The position numbers and the translations under genes were made by a program. A DNA stretch of 64,000 bases from Bacillota bacterium (GTDB lineage Bacteria; Bacillota; Clostridia; Lachnospirales; Lachnospiraceae): positions 4,160-68,159 of the forward strand of contig CABJAN010000010.1 of the NCBI GenBank assembly GCA_902363515.1, in the 5' to 3' direction. The first letter of the stretch is position 1. Each line of letters starts with the position of its first letter. Shown here in pieces: positions 19,543 through 30,233 of this stretch. Below the pieces are notes generated by a model that saw only the letters and a list, made by a program, of their open reading frames with translations, was not told where the DNA came from and did no database searches.

Positions 19543-22500
19543 ATGCCAGAAACAGCAAATAAAGAGGTATATCAGCCAATGACCTTTGATGCCATTAAAA
19601 TCGGACTGGCATCCCCGGATAAAATCCGGGAGTGGTCCCATGGCGAGGTGAAAAAACCGGAAACCATTAACTATAGAACTTTAAAACCGGAAAAAGACGG
19701 ACTTTTCTGTGAGAGAATCTTCGGACCAAGCAAGGACTGGGAATGTCACTGCGGTAAGTACAAGAAGATTCGCTACAAAGGCGTAATCTGTGACCGATGC
19801 GGCGTTGAAGTGACAAAAGCATCTGTCCGCAGAGAGCGTATGGGTCATATTGAGCTGGCTGCACCGGTTTCCCATATCTGGTATTTCAAGGGAATTCCTT
19901 CCAGAATGGGTCTGATTCTTGATTTATCTCCAAGAACACTGGAGAAGGTTCTGTATTTTGCAAACTATATTGTATTAGATGCAGGAACTTCTGATTTGTC
20001 CTACAAACAGGTTCTTACAGAGAGAGAATATCAGGATGCTAGAGAAAAATATGGTGATACATTCAGAGTGGGCATGGGTGCAGAGGCTGTTCAGGAGCTT
20101 CTGGAAGCTATTGACCTGGAAAGAGAATCCAAAGAACTGAAAGCAGGTCTTAAGGATTCCACAGGACAGAAACGTGCCCGTATTGTAAAACGTCTGGAAG
20201 TGGTAGAAGCATTCCGTGAATCAGGAAACAGACCGGAATGGATGATTATGACTGTTGTTCCGGTTATTCCGCCAGATTTACGTCCTATGGTACAGTTGGA
20301 TGGCGGACGTTTTGCAACCTCAGACTTAAATGATTTATACAGAAGAATTATTAACAGAAACAACCGTTTGAAGAGACTGCTGGAATTAGGCGCTCCGGAT
20401 ATTATTGTCCGCAATGAAAAGAGAATGCTGCAGGAAGCTGTGGATGCCCTCATTGATAACGGACGTCGTGGACGCCCTGTTACAGGTCCAGGAAACAGAG
20501 CGCTGAAATCCCTTTCTGATATGCTGAAAGGTAAATCAGGACGTTTCCGTCAGAATCTGTTAGGTAAACGTGTTGACTATTCCGGACGTTCTGTTATTGT
20601 CGTTGGACCGGAACTGAAAATTTTCCAGTGTGGTCTTCCAAAAGAAATGGCGATTGAATTGTTCAAGCCATTTGTTATGAAAGAATTGGTATCTAATGGT
20701 ACTGCCCATAACATTAAAAATGCCAAGAAGATGGTAGAAAAGCTGGAACCAGCGGTATGGGACGTGCTGGAAGAAGTAATTAAAGAGCATCCGGTTATGT
20801 TAAACCGAGCTCCTACACTGCATAGATTAGGTATTCAGGCGTTTGAGCCAATTCTGGTAGAAGGTAAAGCAATTAAGCTTCATCCATTGGTATGTACTGC
20901 GTTTAACGCGGACTTCGATGGTGACCAGATGGCTGTGCATCTTCCATTATCTGTGGAAGCTCAGGCAGAGTGCCGTTTCCTTCTGCTTTCACCAAACAAC
21001 CTGCTGAAACCGTCTGACGGTGGTCCGGTAGCCGTTCCTTCACAGGATATGGTACTTGGTATTTACTATCTGACACAGGACAGACCTGGTTATAAGGGAG
21101 AAGGCAAAGTATTTAAGAGTCTGAATGAAGCAATTCTGGCATATGAAAACCAGGTAATTGCTTTGCAGACAAAGATTTTTGTTTATGTTGAAAAGAAAAT
21201 GCCGGATGGAACCGTATCAAGAGGAAAGATTCAGTCTACTCTTGGACGTCTGTTGTTCAACGAAATCCTTCCTCAGGACTTAGGATTCGTAGACAGAAGT
21301 ATTCCTGGCAATGAACTGCTCCCGGAAGTTGATTTCCTGGTTGGTAAGAAGCAGTTAAAGAAAATTCTGGAAAAAGTTATTAATACTCATGGTGCTACCA
21401 AGACAGCAGAAGTTCTGGACAGCATTAAGGCTATGGGTTATAAATACTCCACAAGAGCAGCTATGACCGTATCTATTTCCGACATGACTGTGCCACCACA
21501 GAAACCGGAAATGATTCAGAAGGCTCAGGATACTGTAGACTTAATTACTAAGAACTTTAAACGTGGTCTCATTACAGAGGAAGAACGTTACAAAGAAGTT
21601 GTAGATACCTGGAAAAAGACTGACGATGCCCTTACTAAGGCGCTGCTGGATGGTCTTGATAAGTACAACAACATCTACATGATGGCTGACTCCGGAGCCC
21701 GTGGTTCTGACAAGCAGATTAAACAGCTTGCAGGTATGCGTGGTTTGATGGCCGATACAACCGGTCACACCATTGAGCTGCCAATTAAGTCTAACTTCCG
21801 TGAAGGTCTGGACGTACTGGAATACTTCATGTCCGCCCATGGAGCGCGTAAAGGTCTGTCCGATACAGCTCTTCGTACAGCTGACTCCGGTTACCTGACA
21901 AGACGTCTTGTAGACGTATCTCAGGAACTGATTGTACGTGAAGTAGACTGTTGTGAAAGCAAAGGCGAAATTCCAGGTATGTGGGTAAAAGCTTTTGTAG
22001 ATGGAAAAGAAGAGATTGAAAGTCTTCAGGAACGTATTACAGGACGTTTCTCCTGTGAGACTATCAAAGATAAAGACGGAAATGTCATTGTAAAAGCAAA
22101 TCACATGATTACACCAAAACGTGCTGCCAGAGTGGTAACAGAGGGTGTAAATGCAGAAGGCAAACCATATGATGCAGTGAAAATCCGTACAATTCTTACC
22201 TGTAAGTGCCATGTAGGTGTTTGTGCAAAATGTTACGGTGCAAACATGGCTACAGGAGAGCCGGTACAGGTTGGTGAATCTGTAGGTATCGTTGCTGCTC
22301 AGTCTATCGGTGAACCAGGTACACAGCTTACCATGCGTACTTTCCATACCGGTGGTGTGGCTGGTGGAGATATCACACAGGGTCTTCCACGTGTCGAGGA
22401 GCTTTTTGAAGCAAGAAAACCGAAAGGTCTTGCAATCATTACAGAGATTAAAGGTACTGCTACCATTAAAGATACGAAGAAGAAACGTGAAATCATTGTT

Positions 22501-23244
22501 ACTGACAATGAAAACGGAGAATCTAAGACCTACCTGATTCCATACGGTTCCCGTATTAAGATCCAGGATGGTGATTATCTGGAAGCAGGTGATGAACTTA
22601 CCGAAGGTTCTGTAAATCCACATGATATCCTGAGAATCAAGGGCGTTCGTGCGGTACAGGATTACATGATTCGTGAAGTTCAAAGAGTTTACCGTCTCCA
22701 GGGTGTAGAAATCAACGATAAGCATATTGAAGTTATTGTGCGTCAGATGCTGAAGAAGATTCGCATTGAAAATAATGGAGATACAGAATTCCTTCCGGGA
22801 ACACTGGTGGATGTACTGGAATTTGAAGAAGAGAATGAAAAACTCATTGCAGAAGGCAAAGAGCCGGCAGATGGAAAACAGGTAATGCTTGGTATTACCA
22901 AGGCTTCTCTGGCAACCAACTCCTTCCTGTCTGCAGCTTCCTTCCAGGAGACAACCAAAGTTCTTACAGAAGCGGCAATCAAAGGAAAGATTGACCCACT
23001 TATTGGACTGAAAGAGAACGTTATCATTGGTAAGCTGATTCCGGCAGGAACTGGTATGAAGAAATATGCCAATATCAAGCTGGATACAGATGAAGATGAA
23101 GTTTTGGATGAGGAGGAACTGGAAGAGGAAATCACAGAAGAAACTTCTGAGACAGAAACAGAAGAAGTAGAAGAAACAACAGAAACTACTGAAAATGTGG
23201 AAGAAAACGCTGAGACAGAAGAAACTGAGACAACAGAAGAATAA
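19543..23244 (+). CDS. rpoC: DNA-directed RNA polymerase subunit beta'
   Basis: 1233 residues. The N-terminal zinc site (CHCG from Cys68, CDRCG) and the catalytic [12 protein letters not shown] (about 455-466, three Asp binding the active-site Mg) are intact. The second zinc site is [13 protein letters not shown]. The last roughly 50 residues are almost all Glu and Thr, a lineage-specific acidic extension. A strong terminator follows, so the rpsL cluster is transcribed separately. Confidence 0.99.
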   Translation: MPETANKEVYQPMTFDAIKIGLASPDKIREWSHGEVKKPETINYRTLKPEKDGLFCERIFGPSKDWECHCGKYKKIRYKGVICDRCGVEVTKASVRRERMGHIELAAPVSHIWYFKGIPSRMGLILDLSPRTLEKVLYFANYIVLDAGTSDLSYKQVLTEREYQDAREKYGDTFRVGMGAEAVQELLEAIDLERESKELKAGLKDSTGQKRARIVKRLEVVEAFRESGNRPEWMIMTVVPVIPPDLRPMVQLDGGRFATSDLNDLYRRIINRNNRLKRLLELGAPDIIVRNEKRMLQEAVDALIDNGRRGRPVTGPGNRALKSLSDMLKGKSGRFRQNLLGKRVDYSGRSVIVVGPELKIFQCGLPKEMAIELFKPFVMKELVSNGTAHNIKNAKKMVEKLEPAVWDVLEEVIKEHPVMLNRAPTLHRLGIQAFEPILVEGKAIKLHPLVCTAFNADFDGDQMAVHLPLSVEAQAECRFLLLSPNNLLKPSDGGPVAVPSQDMVLGIYYLTQDRPGYKGEGKVFKSLNEAILAYENQVIALQTKIFVYVEKKMPDGTVSRGKIQSTLGRLLFNEILPQDLGFVDRSIPGNELLPEVDFLVGKKQLKKILEKVINTHGATKTAEVLDSIKAMGYKYSTRAAMTVSISDMTVPPQKPEMIQKAQDTVDLITKNFKRGLITEEERYKEVVDTWKKTDDALTKALLDGLDKYNNIYMMADSGARGSDKQIKQLAGMRGLMADTTGHTIELPIKSNFREGLDVLEYFMSAHGARKGLSDTALRTADSGYLTRRLVDVSQELIVREVDCCESKGEIPGMWVKAFVDGKEEIESLQERITGRFSCETIKDKDGNVIVKANHMITPKRAARVVTEGVNAEGKPYDAVKIRTILTCKCHVGVCAKCYGANMATGEPVQVGESVGIVAAQSIGEPGTQLTMRTFHTGGVAGGDITQGLPRVEELFEARKPKGLAIITEIKGTATIKDTKKKREIIVTDNENGESKTYLIPYGSRIKIQDGDYLEAGDELTEGSVNPHDILRIKGVRAVQDYMIREVQRVYRLQGVEINDKHIEVIVRQMLKKIRIENNGDTEFLPGTLVDVLEFEEENEKLIAEGKEPADGKQVMLGITKASLATNSFLSAASFQETTKVLTEAAIKGKIDPLIGLKENVIIGKLIPAGTGMKKYANIKLDTDEDEVLDEEELEEEITEETSETETEEVEETTETTENVEENAETEETETTEE

Positions 23245-23251
23245 ATAAGTA

Positions 23252-23287
23252 AAGAGGATGTGGCTGATAAGGGTCACATCCTCTTTT
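23252..23287. terminator. rpoC terminator
   Basis: AAGAGGATGTG pairs perfectly with CACATCCTCTT. The hairpin lies between rpoC and the convergent ROK gene and can serve both strands. Confidence 0.9.
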
Positions 23288-23290
23288 GCG

Positions 23291-24472
23291 TTATATGGTC
23301 TGGATATAAAACTGTTTAATGGCATAGGCAGCCGCACCTTGTGGCCCTTCAAAGGGATTAAAGGGAAGGAGCTGAACCGTGCGGTCTGTAGGGTCATCCA
23401 CGAATAATAACTGCTGTTTGATATAATCCATGAGTTCTTCGCTGATTTCTTCATTGGAAAACAGGGAGCAGTGAAGATAGATTTTATCCGGATTCATGAT
23501 AATGGCCAGGTTGGAAATGGTGATTCCAAGGTATTTCAGAGCAGTAGAAATATAGTTTCCCACCTGTACATCTCCCAGTGAAAAAGCCCTGGAGACATCT
23601 TCTATGGTAAGTTCCTCAGCAGAAGGTTTCAGAGCAGTTAAAACAGTGGAAGCGTTGCTGTCATACAGAAGCCGGCAGTATTTTAAAAGCCAGGTTTCAC
23701 TGCAATAAGTCTGGAGACAGCCCCGTTTTCCACATTCACATTTTTTTCCTTCTGGATTTACAATGGTGTGTCCGATTTCACCGGCATAGTAGTTGCTTCC
23801 CTGAAAGAGGTGGCTATCTTTCATCATGGCGCAGAACATACCAAGACCGCTGTGGAAAAAGGCAAAGGTCTCCGGTGAGGTCTGATCAAACAGATACCGT
23901 CCAAATGCCATACAGCGGACATTATTTTCCAGAACAACCGGAAAGGGGAGATGTTTTTTTAATTCTTTTCCGCTAAATCCGGGAAAGGTAGAAGAGTTTA
24001 TAATGACCTTGTTCTGCTGGATATCAATGTGTCCTGGTACAGCAACTCCAATACCAATAAGAGATTTTGTAATTTCAGGGAGAGAGTGCAGAATCTCCGT
24101 GATTTTGTTAATGAGAAATTCTGTGATGTTTTCTTTTACTTCTCTTTCTAAAAGCCCGGAAGTCTGAAATACAGAATTACCTCTAAGGTCACAAATCAAA
24201 AACCGCACATGGCGTTTCGTAAACTCCACACCCATGGAATAAACCCGGTCAGGAACTAAATCCAGAAGGATTTTTTTTCGCCCAGGGGAGGTTTCTTCCG
24301 GGTTTTCATCCGAACCGATTTCATGTATAATACCTTCCCGTATGAAATCTCCGGAAATAGAAGTCACAGTTGCGGGAGTAATCTGTGTATTCCGGGCAAT
24401 GGTAGACCGGGCAACCGGAGCGTGACGAAAAATATATTCCAGAATTGTGCTTCTATTTTCCTGAGTAGTCAT
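23291..24472 (-). CDS. ROK-family transcriptional repressor (NagC/XylR type)
   Basis: 393 residues. An N-terminal winged helix (ARNTQITPATVTSISGDFIR, about 25-44) is followed by a ROK sugar-kinase-like domain. The zinc motif is intact: GH at about 237, then CECGKRGCLQTYC. The protein probably represses the neighbouring DUF4838 gene and divergent sugar transporter until a sugar ligand binds. It lies 30 bases behind the DUF4838 gene and shares its transcript. GAGGAGG precedes the ATG. Confidence 0.92.
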   Translation of the reverse strand: MTTQENRSTILEYIFRHAPVARSTIARNTQITPATVTSISGDFIREGIIHEIGSDENPEETSPGRKKILLDLVPDRVYSMGVEFTKRHVRFLICDLRGNSVFQTSGLLEREVKENITEFLINKITEILHSLPEITKSLIGIGVAVPGHIDIQQNKVIINSSTFPGFSGKELKKHLPFPVVLENNVRCMAFGRYLFDQTSPETFAFFHSGLGMFCAMMKDSHLFQGSNYYAGEIGHTIVNPEGKKCECGKRGCLQTYCSETWLLKYCRLLYDSNASTVLTALKPSAEELTIEDVSRAFSLGDVQVGNYISTALKYLGITISNLAIIMNPDKIYLHCSLFSNEEISEELMDYIKQQLLFVDDPTDRTVQLLPFNPFEGPQGAAAYAIKQFYIQTI

Positions 24473-24502
24473 AAGTTGAGAAACCTCCTCTTTAAATCTG
24501 TG

Positions 24503-26413
24503 CTAAAATTTTTCAATGAGAGGAAAACCTGCATAATTAGTAGAAACTTCAATAACCCGGTAAACATCCAGGGCTTTCTGGAACTTACATTCCTGTGAAC
24601 ATATATAATGCGTGAAGGTTTTCCAGGCTGCTTCGGCTTCGGAAGTATTGCCTTCAGAAAGGAAAAGCAGTGCTTGTGCTAATAATATACAATATTCACT
24701 GTGATAGTCAAGATGTTCCCAGAAAAGTTTTTCCACAGGTGAAGCAAAATCAGGGGCTGGTGTCAGGTATTTTTGGTGGAAATTTTGTACTGTCTGAAGC
24801 AGTTGCTTCATATTGGATGTTACCTGGAGATTAATACGGTTTCCTTTTCCGTTGTAATAATCACAGTTACATAAAGCGGAAAGAGAAGATAAATAGGAGA
24901 GGCAGTCTTCCCACTGTTCTCCGTAGGCAGCCTGAAAATATTCGGCAGCCAGCTCTTCAAAACTGGCGTCTGTTCCCATCAGGCATTTTCCCATAATATA
25001 GTTGGGGAGTCCATTTGGCAGGAAACAGCGAAGCTCCTGGCAGCTAATATATCCATTGAGATTTAACTTTTTGAGGCTGTGGATATCTTCGTAAATAATT
25101 CTTGCAATGTGTACATATCCCATATCTCCGTAATGTGCTCTGCCAAGAGGATAATCGTAATCAAAGGCATCTCCTTTAAAAATATTCTGCCACTGGGCAA
25201 GGAAGGACAGATTTTCCTCCAGGTTGACCGGGAGCGTAATCTGATTCCGCTGATATTTTGGAGGCTCTGGAAGCGTTTCAGGAATATCGTAGGAACGCAG
25301 GAAAGTCCGGCTAATGGGGGCAAACATCATAACAAAGCGTTCCGGATGAATCAGGCGTTCTTTTTCAGGCGCCCATAAAAGTTCTTCATACAGTAAAAAT
25401 ACAATTTTAGTAGAAAGCTTCTTCATGGTGAGGGCCTGATCAATTTCATTTAAAATATGCACGTACAGGTCGGAAGGCAGATGGTTTTTGCAGGCATCGC
25501 ATTCGCAGTGGTTATTAAAAGCATCAGCCAGCCATATGTGGAGATAATCTACCTCTGGATGTGCCAGGGAGTAGTCCACAACTTTCTGCACAAAAGAGGA
25601 AACCACCTGTGGATTGGAATAACACAGATTTGTGTTAATAGGAATCCCCTTGTAAAACCCACGCTCTCCATCCACCAATGCAGTCATGGAAAGCTGTTCT
25701 TCACTTAATTTTGCATCTGAAGAAACCCAACCAAGGGTATTCTGATCCAGTACAGAACAGGTCCAGCCATGTCCTACACGATGATGCTTCAGGCCTCTTT
25801 TTCTTAATTCTTCATCAATGACAGCAGAGATTTCAGCCGCTTTTTCCAGAGAAAAATCTTCCGGGGAAGAAAGAGGGTTGTTCTTATGAGAATACCACAA
25901 GTTTAAGAATGCATAAGGCAGTTCAAATTGCAGGAAAAAGGAATTGTATCCAAGCTTTGGAAGCCAGTCAATAAATTCCAGAATGTTTTCCGGAGAATCT
26001 GCACCTTCGATACACACGCCTCTATGATGATAGCGGGCTTTCTGGCGCTGAGAAATAGAAAGTTCTTCTATATTAGGAATAGAAGGGATTTTCTCATATT
26101 CTTTCCCGGGTCTTAAAAAGCGGCAGCCCAACAATGTGAGATACTGGTAAACGCCAAGCAAAACAGAACGGGGATTGCTTCCTTTAATATACCCGTTCAA
26201 ATGAGAGATTTCTATTTCGTATTCATCTTCGTCAGGTGAACAGGTATCAGATGGAAAGAGTCCCAGAAGGATTCTTTTCCGGTTGTTGTCCCTGTTCATA
26301 GTATCAGACGAAAAAGAGAGGAAATTATTTACTTTTGATAAATAATGTTTTAATTCAGAACCAGCAAATAAAATGGTATCAGAATGTGATGCGCACTCTA
26401 TTTGTATATACAT
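24503..26413 (-). CDS. DUF4838-type putative glycoside hydrolase
   Basis: 636 residues without a signal peptide, so probably intracellular. The N-terminal part (about 1-120) resembles the small alpha/beta domain that precedes several hexosaminidase/glucuronidase barrels. The middle part looks like a TIM barrel; it includes YLHIWLADAFNNHCECDACK, whose Cys-x-Cys-x2-Cys cluster is typical of DUF4838 proteins. The activity of this family is not established to my knowledge; glycosidase is inferred from fold and context (ROK regulator behind it, divergent sugar transporter). GGAGG is 8 bases before the ATG. Confidence 0.72.
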   Translation of the reverse strand: MYIQIECASHSDTILFAGSELKHYLSKVNNFLSFSSDTMNRDNNRKRILLGLFPSDTCSPDEDEYEIEISHLNGYIKGSNPRSVLLGVYQYLTLLGCRFLRPGKEYEKIPSIPNIEELSISQRQKARYHHRGVCIEGADSPENILEFIDWLPKLGYNSFFLQFELPYAFLNLWYSHKNNPLSSPEDFSLEKAAEISAVIDEELRKRGLKHHRVGHGWTCSVLDQNTLGWVSSDAKLSEEQLSMTALVDGERGFYKGIPINTNLCYSNPQVVSSFVQKVVDYSLAHPEVDYLHIWLADAFNNHCECDACKNHLPSDLYVHILNEIDQALTMKKLSTKIVFLLYEELLWAPEKERLIHPERFVMMFAPISRTFLRSYDIPETLPEPPKYQRNQITLPVNLEENLSFLAQWQNIFKGDAFDYDYPLGRAHYGDMGYVHIARIIYEDIHSLKKLNLNGYISCQELRCFLPNGLPNYIMGKCLMGTDASFEELAAEYFQAAYGEQWEDCLSYLSSLSALCNCDYYNGKGNRINLQVTSNMKQLLQTVQNFHQKYLTPAPDFASPVEKLFWEHLDYHSEYCILLAQALLFLSEGNTSEAEAAWKTFTHYICSQECKFQKALDVYRVIEVSTNYAGFPLIEKF

Positions 26414-26461
26414 TTTAATACCTCCATGATTTAGTTATTAAAAATAATAAACTTTAAGAAG

Positions 26462-26467
26462 ATTATA
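26462..26467 (-). promoter_or_regulatory. Probable -10 box of the DUF4838-ROK operon
   Basis: TATAAT on the minus strand, 49 bases upstream of the ATG at 26413. No convincing -35 is seen, and the region is very AT-rich. Confidence 0.4.
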
Positions 26468-26554
26468 ACGAAAAGAAAATGAAAAGTATATGTAAAAAGT
26501 GCATATAAAATGAGAGATAAAATTGATAATAATTAACAAAATGATAAATATATG

Positions 26555-26583
26555 TTGATTTTTTTGGCGTAACATAGTATATT
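26555..26583 (+). promoter_or_regulatory. Promoter of the second sugar transporter
   Basis: TTGATT (26555-26560), 17-bp spacer, TATATT (26578-26583). The divergent intergenic region (26414-26650) presumably also holds the ROK operator, but I could not pick out a clean palindrome. Confidence 0.7.
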
Positions 26584-26650
26584 ATAGCTACAGAGAAGAG
26601 AAGAGAAAATAAAAAATATAATTATATAAAATAAATAAATGGAGGGCTAT

Positions 26651-27598
26651 ATGAAAACAAAAACAACTTTAGCAGAATTTCGCTCTATGAATTCTGTAAG
26701 GAAAAAACGCATTTTGCGGAAGAATGCCTGGTGTTGGGTATTTATGCTGCCAACCCTGATTCTTTACATTTTATTTCAGGGGTATCCTATTATAACAAGT
26801 GCCTGGTATTCTCTTCTGGACTGGTCTGGTATGACCATGAATGCTACCTTTGTAGGTCTGGGCAACTTTAAAGAATTATTGCAGGATCCACTGTTTTTTA
26901 ATTCTGTAGGAAATAGTTTTAAGTACATGTTATTAAGCGTTCCTATTCAGTTGGTACTTTCTCTGGTGATTGCCTATATCTTAACCAGTATTATTAAAAA
27001 AGGCGCAACGGTGTTCCGCACCATGTACTTCATCCCGGTAGTTACAACTGCATCTATTGTAGGTATTATTATGATTTTCATTTTCGGAGGTACAGGCCCT
27101 GTAAACCAGGTACTTTCCATGATGGGAATTGATACCATTAACTTCCTGGGAGATGCCAAGACAGCAATGTTTACGGTGGTTCTGATTGGCGTATGGAAAG
27201 ATTTGGGAACTTACATGATTTACTGGATTGCAGCTTTGCAAAGTGTACCGCAGGATGTATATGAAGCAGCTAAAATTGACGGTGCAGGAAAGTTCAGAAC
27301 TTTTACAGACGTTGTATTTCCTCTGATTCTGCCAATAGGTGGTGTTATTACCGTACTTTGTGTTATCGGTTCTCTGAAGGTATTCGATATTGTTCAGACC
27401 ATGACAAATGGTGGTCCATATTTCGCAACGGATGTGGTAGCAACATTTGTATACCGGACAGCTTATTCCAGTACAACAGGAAGCCCCCGGCTTGGTTATG
27501 CCAGCGCTGCAGCTTTGATGTTTGGACTTATGGTTGTTGTGATTGGTATCGTCCTGAATTTGGTAAAAGGTTATTTTAATAAGAAGAGAAATGTTTAG
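26651..27598 (+). CDS. ABC sugar permease (UgpA/MalF type)
   Basis: 315 residues with six predicted helices after a basic N-terminus. The EAA loop EAAKIDGAGKFRTFTDVVFP is at about 213-232. The ATG at 26651 is chosen because GGAGGG lies 4 bases upstream; an earlier ATG at 26639 precedes that site. It forms the channel with the next permease. No ATPase gene is present in the operon. Confidence 0.93.
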   Translation: MKTKTTLAEFRSMNSVRKKRILRKNAWCWVFMLPTLILYILFQGYPIITSAWYSLLDWSGMTMNATFVGLGNFKELLQDPLFFNSVGNSFKYMLLSVPIQLVLSLVIAYILTSIIKKGATVFRTMYFIPVVTTASIVGIIMIFIFGGTGPVNQVLSMMGIDTINFLGDAKTAMFTVVLIGVWKDLGTYMIYWIAALQSVPQDVYEAAKIDGAGKFRTFTDVVFPLILPIGGVITVLCVIGSLKVFDIVQTMTNGGPYFATDVVATFVYRTAYSSTTGSPRLGYASAAALMFGLMVVVIGIVLNLVKGYFNKKRNV

Positions 27599-27617
27599 GA
27601 GAGGAGATTAGCTCATT

Positions 27618-28460
27618 ATGAAAAAAGAGAAAATTGCAGGGAAAATCGGAAAATCTGTAATTTATGTACTGCTTTCCGTTGTGGCTCTTATCTGGATGTA
27701 TCCTTTTATCTGGATGATTAGTGCGTCTTTGAAAACCCAGAGCGAATTTTTTGCCAGCGGTCTGAGTTTAATTCCGGAAAGCCTGAATTTTGATAACTAT
27801 GTAAGAGCATGGAATAATGCAAACTTTGCTGTGTACTTCAAAAACTCTATTATTGTAACAGTCAGCGTTGTTGTCATTGTTCTTTTATCAACATCTGCAG
27901 CTGGCTATGTTATGGGAAGATATGTTTTTGTTGGTAAGAAACTGGTTATGGGAATCTTCATGGCAAGTATTACAATTCCACTGGTATTTACAGTTATTCC
28001 TATTTATGAATTGTTAAAAGAAATGGGATTGGAACAGAACCTGCTGGGTCTGATTCTGGCAGAGGCCGGAGGAGGTCATGTTATCTTCCTGATGCTGTTC
28101 TCCAGTTTTTACGGAGGACTTCCCAAGGAGCTGGAAGAGGCGGCAACTATTGATGGAAGTGGTTTTATGAAAACCTACTCCAGCATTATGTTCCCTCTGG
28201 CAAAACCAATTATGGCAACCGTAGTGATTATGCAGTTTATCTGGACATGGAACTCTTTCCTCTTGCCATTGATTGTTACCCTGAGTAAACCGGAAATGCG
28301 TACCTTAGCTGTTGGTCTGTATGCGTTAAGAGGTGAAAACGTAGTTGACTGGACTGGTATTGCTGCCGGTGCATGTATTGCGGTTCTGCCGATTATTTTG
28401 ATTTTTGTATGCCTGCAGAAATATTTTGTAGATGGTGTGGCAGGCGCTGTAAAGAGTTAA
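27618..28460 (+). CDS. ABC sugar permease (UgpE/MalG type)
   Basis: 280 residues, six predicted helices, EAA loop EEAATIDGSGFMKTYSSIMF. It starts 19 bases after the partner permease, with AGGAGAGGAG upstream. The next gene is the binding protein, an order opposite to that of the locus at 6888-10228, where the binding protein comes first. Confidence 0.93.
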   Translation: MKKEKIAGKIGKSVIYVLLSVVALIWMYPFIWMISASLKTQSEFFASGLSLIPESLNFDNYVRAWNNANFAVYFKNSIIVTVSVVVIVLLSTSAAGYVMGRYVFVGKKLVMGIFMASITIPLVFTVIPIYELLKEMGLEQNLLGLILAEAGGGHVIFLMLFSSFYGGLPKELEEAATIDGSGFMKTYSSIMFPLAKPIMATVVIMQFIWTWNSFLLPLIVTLSKPEMRTLAVGLYALRGENVVDWTGIAAGACIAVLPIILIFVCLQKYFVDGVAGAVKS

Positions 28461-28507
28461 GAAATAAAATTTTATTATATTTAAATTATTTAAGGAGGTA
28501 TTTTACC

Positions 28508-30001
28508 ATGAAAAAGAGAATTGCAGCATTAGCTATGGCTGGTCTGATGGTTCTGTCAGCAGTTGGCTGTGGCCCAAGCGTGAGCGGAGGCGGCTCAGAA
28601 GGAAAAGAGCAGGAAACAACTTCTGAAAAGAAAGAAGAATCCAAAGGTGATGGAGAAGTTGTTCTGCAGGTTGTAGATATGAGTGATTCTACAAAAGCAA
28701 GAAGAGAAGAGTACAACAAGAAGTTTGAGGAAGAGAACAACTGTAAAGTAGAATATACAGTGTTGGCTGGAGATCAGTATCAGACAACCATTAACTCTTC
28801 GATTAAAGCAAATACAGCACCAGACTTGTTTGCTCTTCCAAGTGGTGTGAAACTTTCTACAGCAGTAGAAGAAGGCTGGTATATGCCAATGAATGATTAT
28901 GTGGAAGATGGATTTTTCGATACTTTTGCAGAGGGCGCATTAAACGAAGGTATTACAACGATGGACGGACAGGTTTATGTGCTTCCGGAATCAGCAAATA
29001 TCGTAAACACTCTGGTATTCTATAATAAAAACGTTCTGGAGGATGCAGGAGTAGACACTGAAAATCTTCCAAAAACATGGAGCGAATTCAGAGAAGTTTG
29101 TAAACAGGTAACAGAAGCCGGAAAAGGTAAATACTACGGTATGATTGAAGGTGGAAAACAGGTAAACAGACTGGAAATTGCTATTCGTGCATTATCCTGT
29201 CTGGCAGGAAGCAAATCAAATGATATCGGTGTTATCAGCATGGTAGATGGAAAGAATGTTTTAAATTCTGACGCTATGATTCAGGCATTTGACTTCTACA
29301 GCGGACTGGTACAGGATGGCAGCTTCCATCCAGACTCTGTAAACCTGGCAGCACCGGAAGCAAGAGCTCTGTTTGCACAGAATCAGGCTGCATTCCTGAT
29401 TCAGGGTTCCTGGTGTATCTCAACCTGGGAAAAAGAAAACCCGGAATTAGAATTTGGTGTTATGGAAATGCCGGTACCAGATGACGGTGCAAAAGGCGGA
29501 CTTCCTTACATTGGCGCACAGCCATGGATGGGTATTTCTAAAACATCTGAAAATCCAGAACTTGCAGCAAAATACCTTCAGGGACTTTATTCTGAAGAAT
29601 ACCAGGCAGGCGTTGTAGAAGACGGTGGTTTCGTATCTGCTGTAAAAGGTGTTAATGAGAAATACATGAAAGATGGCGTTATGAAAGATTACTATACACT
29701 GGCTCTGGAACAGGGTAAACTTTGCCCGGACCCAATCGTAGGTAATGCAGATGCAGCAGTGGTTTACGCAAATATCACAGAAATTTCTCCAAACTTAGGA
29801 CAGATTGTACAAGGTACTCTTACAGGAAAAACAGATTATAAAGATACTTTGAAGACATTAGCTGAAAATACCCAGAAAGAATGGGAAAACGGAATTAAAA
29901 AAGCGCAGGAAGCTGGAGCTGAAGTTTCCGCAGCAGACTTTGAATTTAAAAACTGGAATCCATTGGAAGACTATACAGCAGAAGATTATCAGAACAAATA
30001 A
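28508..30001 (+). CDS. ABC transporter sugar-binding lipoprotein
   Basis: 497 residues. Lipoprotein signal with Cys21 (SAVGC) and a Gly/Ser/Glu linker, then a family-1 solute-binding domain (QAAFLIQGSWCISTWEKENP is typical). The ATG at 28508 follows AAGGAGGT; the longer upstream frame overlaps the permease and has no start signal. The ligand is likely an oligosaccharide processed by the divergent DUF4838 enzyme, an inference from gene order only. Confidence 0.92.
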   Translation: MKKRIAALAMAGLMVLSAVGCGPSVSGGGSEGKEQETTSEKKEESKGDGEVVLQVVDMSDSTKARREEYNKKFEEENNCKVEYTVLAGDQYQTTINSSIKANTAPDLFALPSGVKLSTAVEEGWYMPMNDYVEDGFFDTFAEGALNEGITTMDGQVYVLPESANIVNTLVFYNKNVLEDAGVDTENLPKTWSEFREVCKQVTEAGKGKYYGMIEGGKQVNRLEIAIRALSCLAGSKSNDIGVISMVDGKNVLNSDAMIQAFDFYSGLVQDGSFHPDSVNLAAPEARALFAQNQAAFLIQGSWCISTWEKENPELEFGVMEMPVPDDGAKGGLPYIGAQPWMGISKTSENPELAAKYLQGLYSEEYQAGVVEDGGFVSAVKGVNEKYMKDGVMKDYYTLALEQGKLCPDPIVGNADAAVVYANITEISPNLGQIVQGTLTGKTDYKDTLKTLAENTQKEWENGIKKAQEAGAEVSAADFEFKNWNPLEDYTAEDYQNK

Positions 30002-30002
30002 G

Positions 30003-30045
30003 AGGAAATTGCCGGGGTGTATATCATCTCGGCATTTCCTTTTTA
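30003..30045 (+). terminator. Terminator of the second sugar locus
   Basis: AGGAAATTGCCG ... CGGCATTTCCT followed by TTTTTAT, with one bulge. It separates the sugar locus from rpsL. Confidence 0.85.
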
Positions 30046-30073
30046 TAAATCTTAAAAATTGTAGAAAAAATCC

Positions 30074-30102
30074 TTGACAGGTGAAATCTTCCTATATATA
30101 AT
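30074..30102 (+). promoter_or_regulatory. rpsL promoter
   Basis: TTGACA (30074-30079), 17-bp spacer and a perfect TATAAT (30097-30102). The leader before the ATG is about 125 bases. Confidence 0.9.
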
Positions 30103-30233
30103 GAAGAAGTATGCGTGAGAAACAGGGCTTTTATGCGCATATGAGATTATTCATATGATGAATAACTGGCAGCCACTTTATTTCTTCTATAATGATTATA
30201 GAAGATGTGCAAATTTTACAGGAGGTGAAAGGA

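Noticed and set aside
17212..23454. Long minus-strand open frames opposite rpoB and rpoC (up to 637 codons)
   Set aside because: They are mirror frames of highly biased genes, rich in Cys, Phe and His, with no start signals.
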